DNA of 64,000 nt. Source: Cohnella hashimotonis (GTDB lineage Bacteria; Bacillota; Bacilli; Paenibacillales; Paenibacillaceae). Position numbers and translations under genes: made by a program. Shown here piece by piece: positions 17,111 through 25,794 of this stretch (within the stretch, counting starts at the first letter, position 1; each line of letters starts with the position of its first letter). The stretch spans positions 8,395,501 through 8,459,500 of the forward strand of contig NZ_JAGRPV010000001.1 of the NCBI RefSeq assembly GCF_030014955.1, in the 5' to 3' direction. The notes beneath the pieces are model-generated. The model had not been told where the DNA came from and did not search any database. It saw nothing but the letters and a program-made list of their open reading frames with translations.

Positions 17111-17226
17111 CCCATCAAGCCCATCAAGCCCATCAAGCCCATCAAGCCCATCAAGCCCATCAAGCCCATCAAGCCCATCAAGCCCATCAAGCCCATCAAG
17201 CCCATCAAGCCCATCAAGCCATCAAG
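17111..17226. repeat. 9-bp minisatellite CCCATCAAG, 12 perfect copies plus one
   Basis: Twelve uninterrupted copies of CCCATCAAG (17111-17218) are followed by one copy lacking a C. The unit is a multiple of three and therefore leaves frames open (Ser-Pro-Ser on plus, Met-Gly-Leu on minus), but no RBS-led gene uses them. It lies 80 bp from the 3' end of the histidine-kinase gene. Confidence 0.95.
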
Positions 17227-17309
17227 CCAAGCTAGCCGAGCCAAGTAAGCCAACCCAAACTAAAACTAGCAAGCCGACGCTGCATCTCATCTCATCGCAC
17301 CGCACCTCG

Positions 17310-19043
17310 TCAGCCTCCCTCCGTCCAGGGGAGCCGGATGCGGGCGAGCGTGCCGCGCCCCGGTTCGCTCTCGACCTCGAGGCGCGCCCGGGCGCCGAAG
17401 TGAGAGCGCAGACGCTCTTGAATGTTGGACAGGCCGATGCCGCGCGTCCGCTCGTGCCCGGCGCCGCCGCTCGGCAGCCAGCCCGTCGCGGGCAGCGTCA
17501 TCCCGAGGCCGTCGTCCTCCACCTCGAGGCAAAGGTCCGGGCCTTCAAGGTAAGCGCGAAGCGTGATCGTGCCGGTCTCCGCGTCGGCGGGAACGATGCC
17601 GTGAAGGATCGCATTTTCCACGAGCGGCTGCAGCGCCATCCGGGGGACCGGGCGGGAGAGCAACGTTTCGTCGATCTCCCAGACCAGCCGGAACCGGCCG
17701 GGATAGCGGGTCTGCTGGATGACCGCATACTTGTCCACGATTCGCTTCTCGTCAGCGAGCGGCGCTCGCACCGCGCCTTCGCCCGTCTTGATCGTATCCT
17801 GCAGAATCGCGATGAGCGCCTGGGTCACCTCGGCGGCTTCGGCGCTGCGTCCGGCATGGGACAGATAGATGACCGTATTCAGCGCATTGTACAAAAAGTG
17901 GGGATTGATCTGCGCCATAAGCAGGTCGATCTGCATTTGCCTTTTGTCCGCTTCGCTGCGTACCGAGGCCTGGATCGTCTCCTTCAGGTCTCCGACCATG
18001 CGGTTGAAGCCGCCGCCCAGAATCTCCAGCTCGTCTCCACTGCGGATGTCGACCGTCGTGCCGAGATCGCCGACCGCTACGCGCTTCATTGCGTTCGTCA
18101 GGCGGATGAGCGGACGGGTGAGTCCTACGATGATCGGGAGCATGACGACCGTCGACGCGACGATGCCGCAGAGGATAATGAGGATGTAGAAGTAGAAGAT
18201 CCGGTTAATCTTTTCGAACAGCGTATGCTTGGAAAGGAGCGCCGTCTGCCGCCAGCCGTAGTTCATGCCGTCGTCGGCGAGCGCGATGCGTCTGTCGTCC
18301 TCGGCGTAGTCCGCGCCTTGGCCGAGCGCGCTCGCCATGAATTCGCGGTCCGCGGCAGGCAGCTCCTCGTTCGCGGCGTACAGCAGCGCGCCTTGGCCGG
18401 AGTAAAGCTCGATCTGCTCGAAGTCCCGCGCCGTCTGGAGAAAGACGTTGGACAGCTCCGAGTAGGCGACGTCGATGACAAGATAGCTGTCCGCCGCCGA
18501 ATTGATGCCGATCGGCCGATACTTGAGCACGTAGCTGACCACCTGCCGCTGCCCGCTGATATAGAAAAACGAATGCGGCTCGCTGTAGGCGCTTCGTTCG
18601 CGCGACAGCTTGGCGAACCAGTCCTGCTTGAGATAGTCCGCAAAGTAGTCTTCGTAGCCGCTGGCGTTGGAATACGTCTCTCCGCTCGGTGGCACGATGA
18701 GCACGTTCAGGATGAAGTTGCCGAGCGCGACGAACCGGCCCAGCTTCTCCTGGACCGCCTGCTTGCGGAAGTAATCGGCTTCGATGTTCCCGGTCGGCTG
18801 CGCATAGATCTGGCGGGCGATCTCCTCGTCGGACACGATGTATTCGGCCGTCTTGGCGACCTGCTCCTGGATTTTGCCGAGCTGAAAAGAGATTTGCGCG
18901 AGCTTCGTCCGGCTGTCCTTGATCGATTGATCGCGGATGATATTCCGGGCGTAGTCGTAGATAAAGAAGCCGCTCAAGGCGAGCGACAGCGAGACGACAA
19001 GGGCGGCGCTCGCCACGATCTTGGTGCGGATCTTTATGCGCAT
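17310..19043 (-). CDS. sensor histidine kinase, YesM/LytS type
   Basis: A 577-residue membrane kinase. It has TM1 near residues 8-30, an extracellular Cache-like sensor, TM2 near 270-295, a HAMP domain, the His_kinase motif with phospho-acceptor His in AQINPHFLYNALN, and a HATPase_c domain (N-box LVENAILHG, G1 EDDGLGM, G2 GIGLSNIQERL). It lies 7 bp after the response-regulator gene on the same strand and upstream of the binding-protein/permease/GH2 operon. By analogy with YesM/YesN-type systems it probably senses the imported sugar or its loaded binding protein and tunes that operon. Confidence 0.93.
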   Translation of the reverse strand: MRIKIRTKIVASAALVVSLSLALSGFFIYDYARNIIRDQSIKDSRTKLAQISFQLGKIQEQVAKTAEYIVSDEEIARQIYAQPTGNIEADYFRKQAVQEKLGRFVALGNFILNVLIVPPSGETYSNASGYEDYFADYLKQDWFAKLSRERSAYSEPHSFFYISGQRQVVSYVLKYRPIGINSAADSYLVIDVAYSELSNVFLQTARDFEQIELYSGQGALLYAANEELPAADREFMASALGQGADYAEDDRRIALADDGMNYGWRQTALLSKHTLFEKINRIFYFYILIILCGIVASTVVMLPIIVGLTRPLIRLTNAMKRVAVGDLGTTVDIRSGDELEILGGGFNRMVGDLKETIQASVRSEADKRQMQIDLLMAQINPHFLYNALNTVIYLSHAGRSAEAAEVTQALIAILQDTIKTGEGAVRAPLADEKRIVDKYAVIQQTRYPGRFRLVWEIDETLLSRPVPRMALQPLVENAILHGIVPADAETGTITLRAYLEGPDLCLEVEDDGLGMTLPATGWLPSGGAGHERTRGIGLSNIQERLRSHFGARARLEVESEPGRGTLARIRLPWTEGG

Positions 19044-19050
19044 GACGCGC

Positions 19051-20589
19051 TCACCTGCGTTTCTCCGTATATTCGTTCGGATTCATGCCCGTCTGCTTGC
19101 GGAACACCTGGCTGAAATATTGGCCGTTGCGGTAGCCGACGCGCTCCGCGATCTCGTAAATCTTGAACGAGCCGTCCGCGAGCAGCCGCTTGGCCTGCTC
19201 CATGCGAATCTCGGTCAGGCGGTCCAGCACCGTACGTCCGGTCTCCTCCTTGAAGACGTGACGCAGGTGATCGCGGCTGATGCCCAGATGGGCGGCCACG
19301 GCGTCCGCGCCGATATCCGGATCCGCGTAATGGCGCTCCAGATAAGCGATGGCCGCGCGAACCTTGCGCGAGGCGGCAGGCGTGCCGGCGGCCGCTTCGA
19401 GCGCGGCGATCCGGGCGGCGAATGCGGCCTCGATCGCCGTTAGCGAAGTCCAATCTGCGGCATCCTGCGGCTCAGCCGAGTCCGACAAGCCGAGCTGCGC
19501 GCGGCTGTGCGCGATCGAGGCGGCCAGCTGGCGGCACAGCTCGGTCAAGCCCGGGACGTCCATCGCCGCACGCGCCTGCGCGAACAGGCCGGGCAGCCCG
19601 AGCGCAGCCTCCGCATACCGGCCTTCCTGCAGCATTCCGCGCACCGAGGCGAGCCCCGCGCTCCAGTCGAAGGGCGCGGGCGCCGCTGTCTCTTGCGGCA
19701 TCGGCGGCTCGTTCAGCCTGAACAGCTGCCGCGGACCGTAATAGACGGCGAGCCCAAGCCGCCTTAATCCCTCGGCGAGCCGGCCGGGCACGGCACCGCG
19801 GTCCGCCAGCCCGTAGGCGCTGGCGGCGGACACCGTGCCGCCGGTCAGCCGCGCCAGCGCGGCAGCCGCCTCGCCCGCCCGCGCTTCGGCGGTCTCGCGC
19901 AGGCGAGCTTCGCCGCGGGCGCCCGCATCTCCGTAGAGGAGCACGAAGTACTCCTCCAAGAACGGGAGGGCCGCCAGCAGGCCGGGCTCGTCCACGTCGG
20001 GCCAGGCGGCCGGCAGCGGCAGAGGCTGCGGCATCCCGGGCAGCGAGAACGGCGGCCGGTCGGGCCGGAGGACGACGAGCTGCCAGCGGTCAAAGCCGTC
20101 GCAGCGTCCGTCTGTCGCCGTTCGCCAGCCGGCGTCGGACAGCTCCCGCCCGCCGAGCCAGTCGACCAGCAGCCGGTCCCGCCCGCTGCGCAGCGCGCTG
20201 CGGGCTTGCACGATCTCTTCGCGCAGGCCGCCCAGCTCGCGGCTGAAGGTATCGGCATCCATCTCGTGCTTCACCCAATAACTCGCGACGCCGAGCCGGA
20301 CCGCCTCCTTCGCGTATTCGAATTCCTTGTACGAGGTCAGCAGCACGATTTTGAGCGCCGTGCCTTCCGCAAGCAGCGTCTTGCTGAGCGCCAGGCCGTT
20401 CTGACCGGGCATGACGATGTCCATGAGGACGAGGTCCGGGCGATGCTTGCGGGCCAGCTCGGTCACCTGGGCGGGCCGCGTCGCCGTGCAGACGATCTCG
20501 TAGCCGAGCGCTTCCCAGGAGACGAGGCGCTTCAGATGCTCGATCGCCAGCACTTCGTCGTCCACGATCATGACTTTGACGGGATTCAT
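19051..20589 (-). CDS. response regulator, YesN type (REC + AraC)
   Basis: A 512-residue cytoplasmic response regulator. The start is taken at 20589 (MNPVKVMIVDDE), ten bases after AAGGAG; the open frame extends upstream without an RBS. The REC domain has the acidic pocket IVDDE, the phospho-acceptor Asp in LVLMDIVMPGQNG and conserved Thr and Lys (LLTSYKEFEYA, YWVKHE). A roughly 250-residue middle region of unknown fold is followed by a C-terminal AraC domain (IGADAVAAHLGISRDHLRHV, IYEIAERVGYRNGQYFS). It forms a two-gene operon with the YesM kinase. Confidence 0.93.
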   Translation of the reverse strand: MNPVKVMIVDDEVLAIEHLKRLVSWEALGYEIVCTATRPAQVTELARKHRPDLVLMDIVMPGQNGLALSKTLLAEGTALKIVLLTSYKEFEYAKEAVRLGVASYWVKHEMDADTFSRELGGLREEIVQARSALRSGRDRLLVDWLGGRELSDAGWRTATDGRCDGFDRWQLVVLRPDRPPFSLPGMPQPLPLPAAWPDVDEPGLLAALPFLEEYFVLLYGDAGARGEARLRETAEARAGEAAAALARLTGGTVSAASAYGLADRGAVPGRLAEGLRRLGLAVYYGPRQLFRLNEPPMPQETAAPAPFDWSAGLASVRGMLQEGRYAEAALGLPGLFAQARAAMDVPGLTELCRQLAASIAHSRAQLGLSDSAEPQDAADWTSLTAIEAAFAARIAALEAAAGTPAASRKVRAAIAYLERHYADPDIGADAVAAHLGISRDHLRHVFKEETGRTVLDRLTEIRMEQAKRLLADGSFKIYEIAERVGYRNGQYFSQVFRKQTGMNPNEYTEKRR

Positions 20590-20729
20590 TCCGGTCGGCT
20601 CCTTCCTTGCCCTTGGGGCATCCGAATGATCAATAGAAGTATCATCCGTTAACGGAGGCCGGTTCGTCAATCGGGTCTATTTGGGCGTACTTCCCGCATA
20701 GCATTCGCCGGAGAGCCGCAATGCACGCA

Positions 20730-20766
20730 AAAAGGACGAATGGAGGCGACCCTCCATTCGTCTTTC
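20730..20766 (-). terminator. terminator hairpin between YesN and PAS-kinase genes
   Basis: A near-perfect 13-bp stem (GACGAATGGAGG / CCTCCATTCGTC) with a four-base loop is flanked by AAAAAG on the left, giving CTTTTT on the minus strand. It lies 90 bp downstream of the PAS-kinase stop and upstream of the YesN gene on the same strand. Confidence 0.75.
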
Positions 20767-20855
20767 GATTGCTGCTTGATTTCAGCATGCCGAATTAAAG
20801 ATTGCAAATGCGCAACGGGTTGCCAAGCTGCGTTGGACTGTGATTTCGCAAGCTG

Positions 20856-23450
20856 CTACCGATGCTTCAGATCGCACGAGGCGAGCAGCGTGAACCGGAA
20901 GAGGGAGCCTGCGCCTTCCTCGCTATGGGCTTCGATCCGGCCGCCCATCAGCTCGACGAGACGCTTGCAGATGGCGAGTCCGAGACCGGTGCCTCCATAT
21001 TTGCGATTGAAGGCCGGGTGGAGCTGCGAGAAGGAGTGGAACAGGCGGTCCAGCTTGTCCGCCGGGATGCCGATCCCGGTGTCCTCCACCTCGAATTCGA
21101 GCATGTCGGCCGCGAGTTCTTCGTTTCGCACCCGGCGCAGCCTGACGGTGACGCTGCCCGACTCGGTAAACTTGACCGCGTTGCCGACCAGATTGACGAG
21201 CACCTGCCGGATACGGGCGGCGTCACCGTCGAAGGTCTCAGGCGTGCCATCCGCAATACGAACGTCGAGCGCGATCCCTTTTTCGTCGGCTTTGACCGCA
21301 AACAGCTCGCGGACGGATTCGAGCAGCTGGGCGGATACGACGGATTCGCATTCGAGATCGAGCTTGCCGGCCTCGATCTTGCTGAAGTCCAGAATGTCGT
21401 TCAGGATCCGAAGCAGGCTGCGGCTGCTCTTCATCACGATCTCCGCGTATTCGCGCTGCGACTCCGAGAGCGGCGTGTCCAGCAGGAGGTCGGTCATGCC
21501 CATGATGCCGTTCATCGGGGTCCGCAGCTCGTGGCTCATGATCGCTAGAAACTCCGACTTGGCGTGATCCGCGCGCTCGGCGGATTCCTTGGCCTTCAGC
21601 ACCTCGACCTCGCTCGTAATGTCCCGCCACACGACGACGGCGCCCCGGATTTCGCCCCGATCCACGATCGGCGTCACGCGATAGTCGGCAAGGAAGCTCG
21701 AGCCGTCCGTCCGCCAGAAAATATCCTCGCGCGCAGCGCGCGGCTGGCCGTCCCGAATGGTCTGGTGGATGGGGGACTTGCCCTCGGCATAGGCGCTCCC
21801 GTCTGCGCGGGTATGGTAGACCGTTTCCTGGTACGGTGTGCCGGCGAACAGCTCCGGCTCGCAGCCGAGCATGCGGGCGCCGGGCGGATTCAGGAAGATG
21901 CCCCGGCCGTCCCGATCGACGCCGAAGATGCCTTCGGACACCGAGTTCAAGATGAGCGCATGCTCGGAGCTGAGCTTCTCGATCTGCTCCATGTGGCGAT
22001 TGCGCTCGGTAATATCGGAGGCAATCCCGAATACGCCGACTACGCGGTCGTCTACGAAGATCGGTACGTTCGTGACGGCCAGGTCAAGCAGGGAGCCGTC
22101 TTTGTGGAGGACGACGGCTTCATAGTTATGCGGCTCGCCCTGTGCGGCCCGGTTGAAGTTGGCTTGCGTGCGCGGCAGGTCCGGCGGGTAGACGAGGTGG
22201 ACGAACGAACCCGGCATCAGCTCCTCGCGCGTGTATCCGAGCATTTTCTCCAGACTTCCGTTGAGCGAAGTGAAGTTGCCCGCCAGATCGAACGAATAAA
22301 CGCCCGACGGATTGTAGTCGAACAGCGACTTGTAGCGCTGCTCGCTCTCCCGAAGCTGCGCTTCCATCTTCCTGCTCTCGGTAATATCCTGCAACGTGCC
22401 GAGGAGCCGGTCGACCTCGTCGCTGTCCGGCACTCGGAGCGCCTGAACGCGGGCATGGATCAGCCGCGTATCCCCTCCAAGGGTCACGATGCGGAATTCC
22501 GCCTCATGAAAGCCGCCTTTAAGCGCTTCCTGCAATCTCGCCCGGACGCCGCTTCGGTCGTCGGGATGCAGGCAGGCGATAAACGCTTCGAGATCGATCC
22601 GATGCCGGTCGATCCGAGCTTCGAACATGCGGTGCATCTCGACGGAGCAGGAGAATCTGCCCGCGGCGATATCCCATTCCCACGAGCCGATGCGGGCCAT
22701 CCGCTGCGCCTCGGCCAGATTGTCCTCGAATTTCTTGCGAGCCGTAATGTCCCGTCCGATGCCGACGATCTTGTCGAGCGCGCCGTCCGGGGTCCGCAGC
22801 ATCTCGAACGTGGTCTCGAAACAGAGATAATGGCCGTCCCGGTGGCGAACGCGGCATTCGAACGCGCCAATGTCGCGGAGGGGCTGCGCCTGAAGCTGCT
22901 TGACGTCGTCCGGATGGTACAGCGCCGCGTTATTGCGTCCGATGAGCTCGGCCGGTTCGTAGCCCAGTACCGAATGGATCGCCGGAGAAACGTAACGGGT
23001 GATGCCGTCGGGCGTAGATATGGTGATGAGGTCCTGAGCATGGTCGAGCACGAGCCGCAGGATCGTCTCCTCTGACAGCGAATCCGAGGATTCGGTCCGG
23101 ATCACCTCCGTCGCTTGGACTGCGAGGCCCCGAACGATGCCTTCGCTTTTTATAGGGAACAGATGCAGGCGGGCGCTGACGGCCGACCCGTCTTTACGGG
23201 CATAGGTTTCTTTGAATGCCAGGATCGGCAGACTGCCGTCCAGCAAAGAGGCGACACGCTCCGCGTGCTCTCCGGGGACGTGAATCGCCAATTGCGCATA
23301 GGGCATGCCTTGAAGCTCTTCTTCGGAATAACTGAGCATCTCGCAGAACGCGGGGTTGACGCCTATTAAGACCGCCCCGTCGGGGGAGAGGAAAGCCGTG
23401 CCCAGCGGTGACTGACGATAGAGTTGTTCGTAAGGCAACGATTGATTCAC
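20856..23450 (-). CDS. multi-PAS sensor histidine kinase (soluble)
   Basis: An 864-residue kinase without TM segments, so it senses a cytoplasmic signal. Five PAS/PAC units can be followed (near residues 5-115, 125-240, 245-365, 370-490 and 495-615), then HisKA with His in SHELRTPMNGIMGMT and HATPase_c (EDTGIGIP, GTGLGLAICKRL). There is no receiver domain, so its partner is encoded elsewhere. The start is GTG 23450 with GGAG nine bases upstream. Ligands of the PAS domains (haem, flavin or none) cannot be judged. Confidence 0.9.
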   Translation of the reverse strand: MNQSLPYEQLYRQSPLGTAFLSPDGAVLIGVNPAFCEMLSYSEEELQGMPYAQLAIHVPGEHAERVASLLDGSLPILAFKETYARKDGSAVSARLHLFPIKSEGIVRGLAVQATEVIRTESSDSLSEETILRLVLDHAQDLITISTPDGITRYVSPAIHSVLGYEPAELIGRNNAALYHPDDVKQLQAQPLRDIGAFECRVRHRDGHYLCFETTFEMLRTPDGALDKIVGIGRDITARKKFEDNLAEAQRMARIGSWEWDIAAGRFSCSVEMHRMFEARIDRHRIDLEAFIACLHPDDRSGVRARLQEALKGGFHEAEFRIVTLGGDTRLIHARVQALRVPDSDEVDRLLGTLQDITESRKMEAQLRESEQRYKSLFDYNPSGVYSFDLAGNFTSLNGSLEKMLGYTREELMPGSFVHLVYPPDLPRTQANFNRAAQGEPHNYEAVVLHKDGSLLDLAVTNVPIFVDDRVVGVFGIASDITERNRHMEQIEKLSSEHALILNSVSEGIFGVDRDGRGIFLNPPGARMLGCEPELFAGTPYQETVYHTRADGSAYAEGKSPIHQTIRDGQPRAAREDIFWRTDGSSFLADYRVTPIVDRGEIRGAVVVWRDITSEVEVLKAKESAERADHAKSEFLAIMSHELRTPMNGIMGMTDLLLDTPLSESQREYAEIVMKSSRSLLRILNDILDFSKIEAGKLDLECESVVSAQLLESVRELFAVKADEKGIALDVRIADGTPETFDGDAARIRQVLVNLVGNAVKFTESGSVTVRLRRVRNEELAADMLEFEVEDTGIGIPADKLDRLFHSFSQLHPAFNRKYGGTGLGLAICKRLVELMGGRIEAHSEEGAGSLFRFTLLASCDLKHR

Positions 23451-23677
23451 GAATGCGTGCTCCAGAGAAGCTCCTCCTCCCGCGTTATACTGAGTGTATC
23501 AGGAAGTGCGGCGAAGGCCTAGTCGTACCGCGCATAAAAGCCGGGGAAGCGCGAATCTCCGCGAAGCTCGTCGTTCCGCGTCCCGGCAGCGAGTCATACG
23601 TCATCTCATTTACCCATAAATATAGTATACTGACTGCAAAGGACGAAAGTCCGAGCAAGTTAGAGGAGGTTGTGCCA

Positions 23678-24043
23678 ATGGGATTTCTGGATAAGGTCAA
23701 ATCCGGACTGAACGATGCGGGCAACAAAGCCAAGGTGCTGGTCGACGTGAATCGCCTCAAGCTTCAGAACAGCTCTAAGAAAAAAGAGATCGAGGAGATT
23801 CAGCAGCAGATCGGCCAGCTGGTATTCGAGGCGGCCGTCGGCCGGCGCGTCGAAGCCGGGCTTCACGAGCTGCAACCCAAATACGACCGGATCCTCTTGC
23901 TCGAGCAGGAGATCCAGGAGAACAAGGCGCAGATCAACGCCCTCTCCGACGAAAAGGAATGCGTATGCGGCAAGACGGCTCCGCTCGAGGCGAAGTTCTG
24001 CTCCTCCTGCGGCAGGACGTTCGATGCGACCCCGGGCTTATAA
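23678..24043 (+). CDS. small coiled-coil zinc-ribbon protein
   Basis: A 121-residue protein of unknown function. The start ATG 23678 follows GAGGAGGT. The first 90 residues are charged and helical (LKLQNSSKKKEIEEIQQQIG; LLLEQEIQENKAQ), consistent with a coiled coil. The C-terminus carries a zinc ribbon with two cysteine pairs, CVCGK and CSSCGR. Such proteins are widespread in Firmicutes and usually annotated as zinc-ribbon domain proteins. It stands alone, followed by a terminator. Confidence 0.8.
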   Translation: MGFLDKVKSGLNDAGNKAKVLVDVNRLKLQNSSKKKEIEEIQQQIGQLVFEAAVGRRVEAGLHELQPKYDRILLLEQEIQENKAQINALSDEKECVCGKTAPLEAKFCSSCGRTFDATPGL

Positions 24044-24063
24044 GCGAACAAAATGACGCAAAA

Positions 24064-24111
24064 GCTTGGCTATGAGCGCGTGACACGCCGCTCGCAGCCG
24101 GGCTTTTTTGT
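24064..24111 (+). terminator. rho-independent terminator of the zinc-ribbon gene
   Basis: An imperfect 16-bp stem (AGCTTGGCTATGAGCG pairing with CGCTCGCAGCCGGGCT, with G-U pairs) is followed by TTTTTTG, 21 bp after the stop codon. Confidence 0.75.
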
Positions 24112-24164
24112 TTGCGGTTGGCCGCGCGATTCCCGGACCGATAGACGACGAACCTGTCGCGGCC

Positions 24165-24728
24165 TCAGTTGAACAGTAAAGCGAGTATAATGACGTCCAT
24201 GAACTGCCTGGTCGCTTCATGCATCAGATAGTGCTTCAGCAGCCCTTCCTCCTGGAAGCCCAGCTTCTTCAGCACCTTCAGCGATGCGGCGTTGTCCGGA
24301 TGCACCTCGGCCTGGATCCGGTGCGGACCGATGAACGCGCGGCTGAAGTCGAGCACGGCGCGTACAGCCTCGGACGCGATGCCGCGGTTCCAGAAGCGCG
24401 GCTTGAGATCGTAGCCCAGCGCGAGCGGAAACCGCGGCAGATCCTCGAAGCTGCCGCGCGTCGGCATCAGGGTCACCGTGCCGATCAACGGACGGCTTCC
24501 GCGCAGCGTCACGCCCCAGGCGACCACGCGTTTCTCCGCATAGCCCTGGCGCCAGCCGTCGATGATTGTCTCGGTCTCCGCTACGGAGGCGGGGCCGTGC
24601 CAGTCCTGCAGGCTGTTGACCTGCGGGTCCGTACATAAGGCGTACAGGTCCTCGGCGTCCTCGGCCGTGACCTGGCGCAGCAGCAGGCGCTCCGTGCGGA
24701 GCGCGGGAAATGGGGAATGCCAGCTCAT
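24165..24728 (-). CDS. GNAT acetyltransferase, RimJ/RimL type
   Basis: A 187-residue acetyltransferase. The typical start of the family (LRTERLLLRQVTAEDAEDLY) and the CoA-binding region RFWNRGIASEAVRAV are clear, as is the C-terminal NAASLKVLKKLGFQEEG. These enzymes acetylate N-terminal amines of proteins or small molecules; the substrate is unknown. It is monocistronic, converging on the zinc-ribbon gene and divergent from the spermidine-synthase-like gene. Confidence 0.88.
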   Translation of the reverse strand: MSWHSPFPALRTERLLLRQVTAEDAEDLYALCTDPQVNSLQDWHGPASVAETETIIDGWRQGYAEKRVVAWGVTLRGSRPLIGTVTLMPTRGSFEDLPRFPLALGYDLKPRFWNRGIASEAVRAVLDFSRAFIGPHRIQAEVHPDNAASLKVLKKLGFQEEGLLKHYLMHEATRQFMDVIILALLFN

Positions 24729-24879
24729 GATGTCACTAACCTTCGATTGTTGGATGAATGCGGTTATTATAAGCCGCCAGCCTTAAAGGAACATGAATGA
24801 AGCGTCCGGCGGCGCGAGCTGGCCGGATTGCGGAAGCTGCGTTCCGCGGCTATCGTAAGGAGCAGAGAGGAGGTGCGCC

Positions 24880-25620
24880 ATGCGACGGATTGCGCATGAG
24901 AAGGGCCGGTACGGTGAACTGAGCATTTCTGATACGACGGAGCTTTACGGCGAGCTGGGCAGATTCCGCATTTTGCAGTTTGCGGACGGCGCCGTCCAAG
25001 GGGCGATCGATCTAAGGGATCCTTCGCGCGTCGTGCTGGCCTACCAGCGTGCCATTGTGGGCCTTATGGATGCGATCCGTCCGCACTTCACAAGGGCGTT
25101 CGTCATCGGACACGGGGCGGGGACAATCGCAAGGCATTACGGGCACATGCGGATCGAGACGGCGGAAATTAATGCAACCGTTGTCGAGTGGAGCCGCGCC
25201 TACTTCGGCTGCAGGCAAAGCGACATCGCGATCGGCGACGGGCGCGAGCTGCTCTGCAAGACGGAGCCGGGCAGCTTCGACTATATCGTGGTCGATGCCT
25301 TTACCGCAGACGGGACGCCTCCGCATCTGTCGACGCTCGAGTTTTACAGCCTGGCCAGGGAGCGGCTGCGCGAAGGCGGCACGATGCTGCTCAACGTCAT
25401 TGGGCGCGGCAAGGGCGACAAGCGGATCGCCTCGATGCTGGCGACGCTGCAGGCGGTTTTTCCCTATGCGGCTGCGGTCTCGGTAGCCGGGCCGGGCGGA
25501 GAAGCAGGGGACAATCTGATCCTTATGGCCGGGCCTTGGGAGACGGCGCGCGTCGACATGCCGCAGGACTGCAAACGGGTCGCTATCGAACCGGGTTACG
25601 TACGCAGGGATCGAGGTTGA
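24880..25620 (+). CDS. spermidine synthase-like class I methyltransferase-fold protein
   Basis: A 246-residue protein with the spermidine-synthase Rossmann fold: FVIGHGAGTIARHY (glycine loop), the acidic ribose contact ETAEINATVVEW, and IAIGDGRELL followed by DYIVVDAFTADGTPPHL. True spermidine synthases carry GGGDG in the first loop and a YxxxxxH gate; here the loop is GHGAG, so catalytic polyamine synthesis is uncertain and a divergent transferase is possible. The RBS is AGGAGGT. It precedes the isoprenoid-synthase gene on the same strand with 174 bp between them, so cotranscription is possible but unproven. Confidence 0.75.
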   Translation: MRRIAHEKGRYGELSISDTTELYGELGRFRILQFADGAVQGAIDLRDPSRVVLAYQRAIVGLMDAIRPHFTRAFVIGHGAGTIARHYGHMRIETAEINATVVEWSRAYFGCRQSDIAIGDGRELLCKTEPGSFDYIVVDAFTADGTPPHLSTLEFYSLARERLREGGTMLLNVIGRGKGDKRIASMLATLQAVFPYAAAVSVAGPGGEAGDNLILMAGPWETARVDMPQDCKRVAIEPGYVRRDRG

Positions 25621-25794
25621 GGCGGGGTCTTCAGGCATGGGAAAAAGGGCTTAATATTTCTAAAATTTGTGAACGCGATTACAGAATTTCAGGCTTCCCT
25701 GCGGTATGATAGAAGCATTGAACGTGCCCCGCGCTCCGCCGCAACCACAGACGCGACTGCGAAGAGGGGCGCCTTACATACTGGAGGCCTCTTC

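Larger units (their letters stand above)
16542..17309. other. 768-bp non-coding region holding two repeat arrays
   Basis: No credible gene is seen between the binding-protein start and the histidine-kinase stop. The part nearest the binding-protein gene should hold its minus-strand promoter: read on that strand, TTATAC and CATTAT stand 18 bp apart around 16599-16640 (weak). The remainder is filled by a seven-unit 52-bp array and a 9-bp minisatellite, listed separately. Confidence 0.6.

Noticed and set aside
17073..19115. Long plus-strand open frame of 680 codons beginning with Ser-Pro-Ser repeats
   Set aside because: Its start lies in the CCCATCAAG minisatellite and the rest is antisense to the YesM kinase gene; no domain and no RBS.
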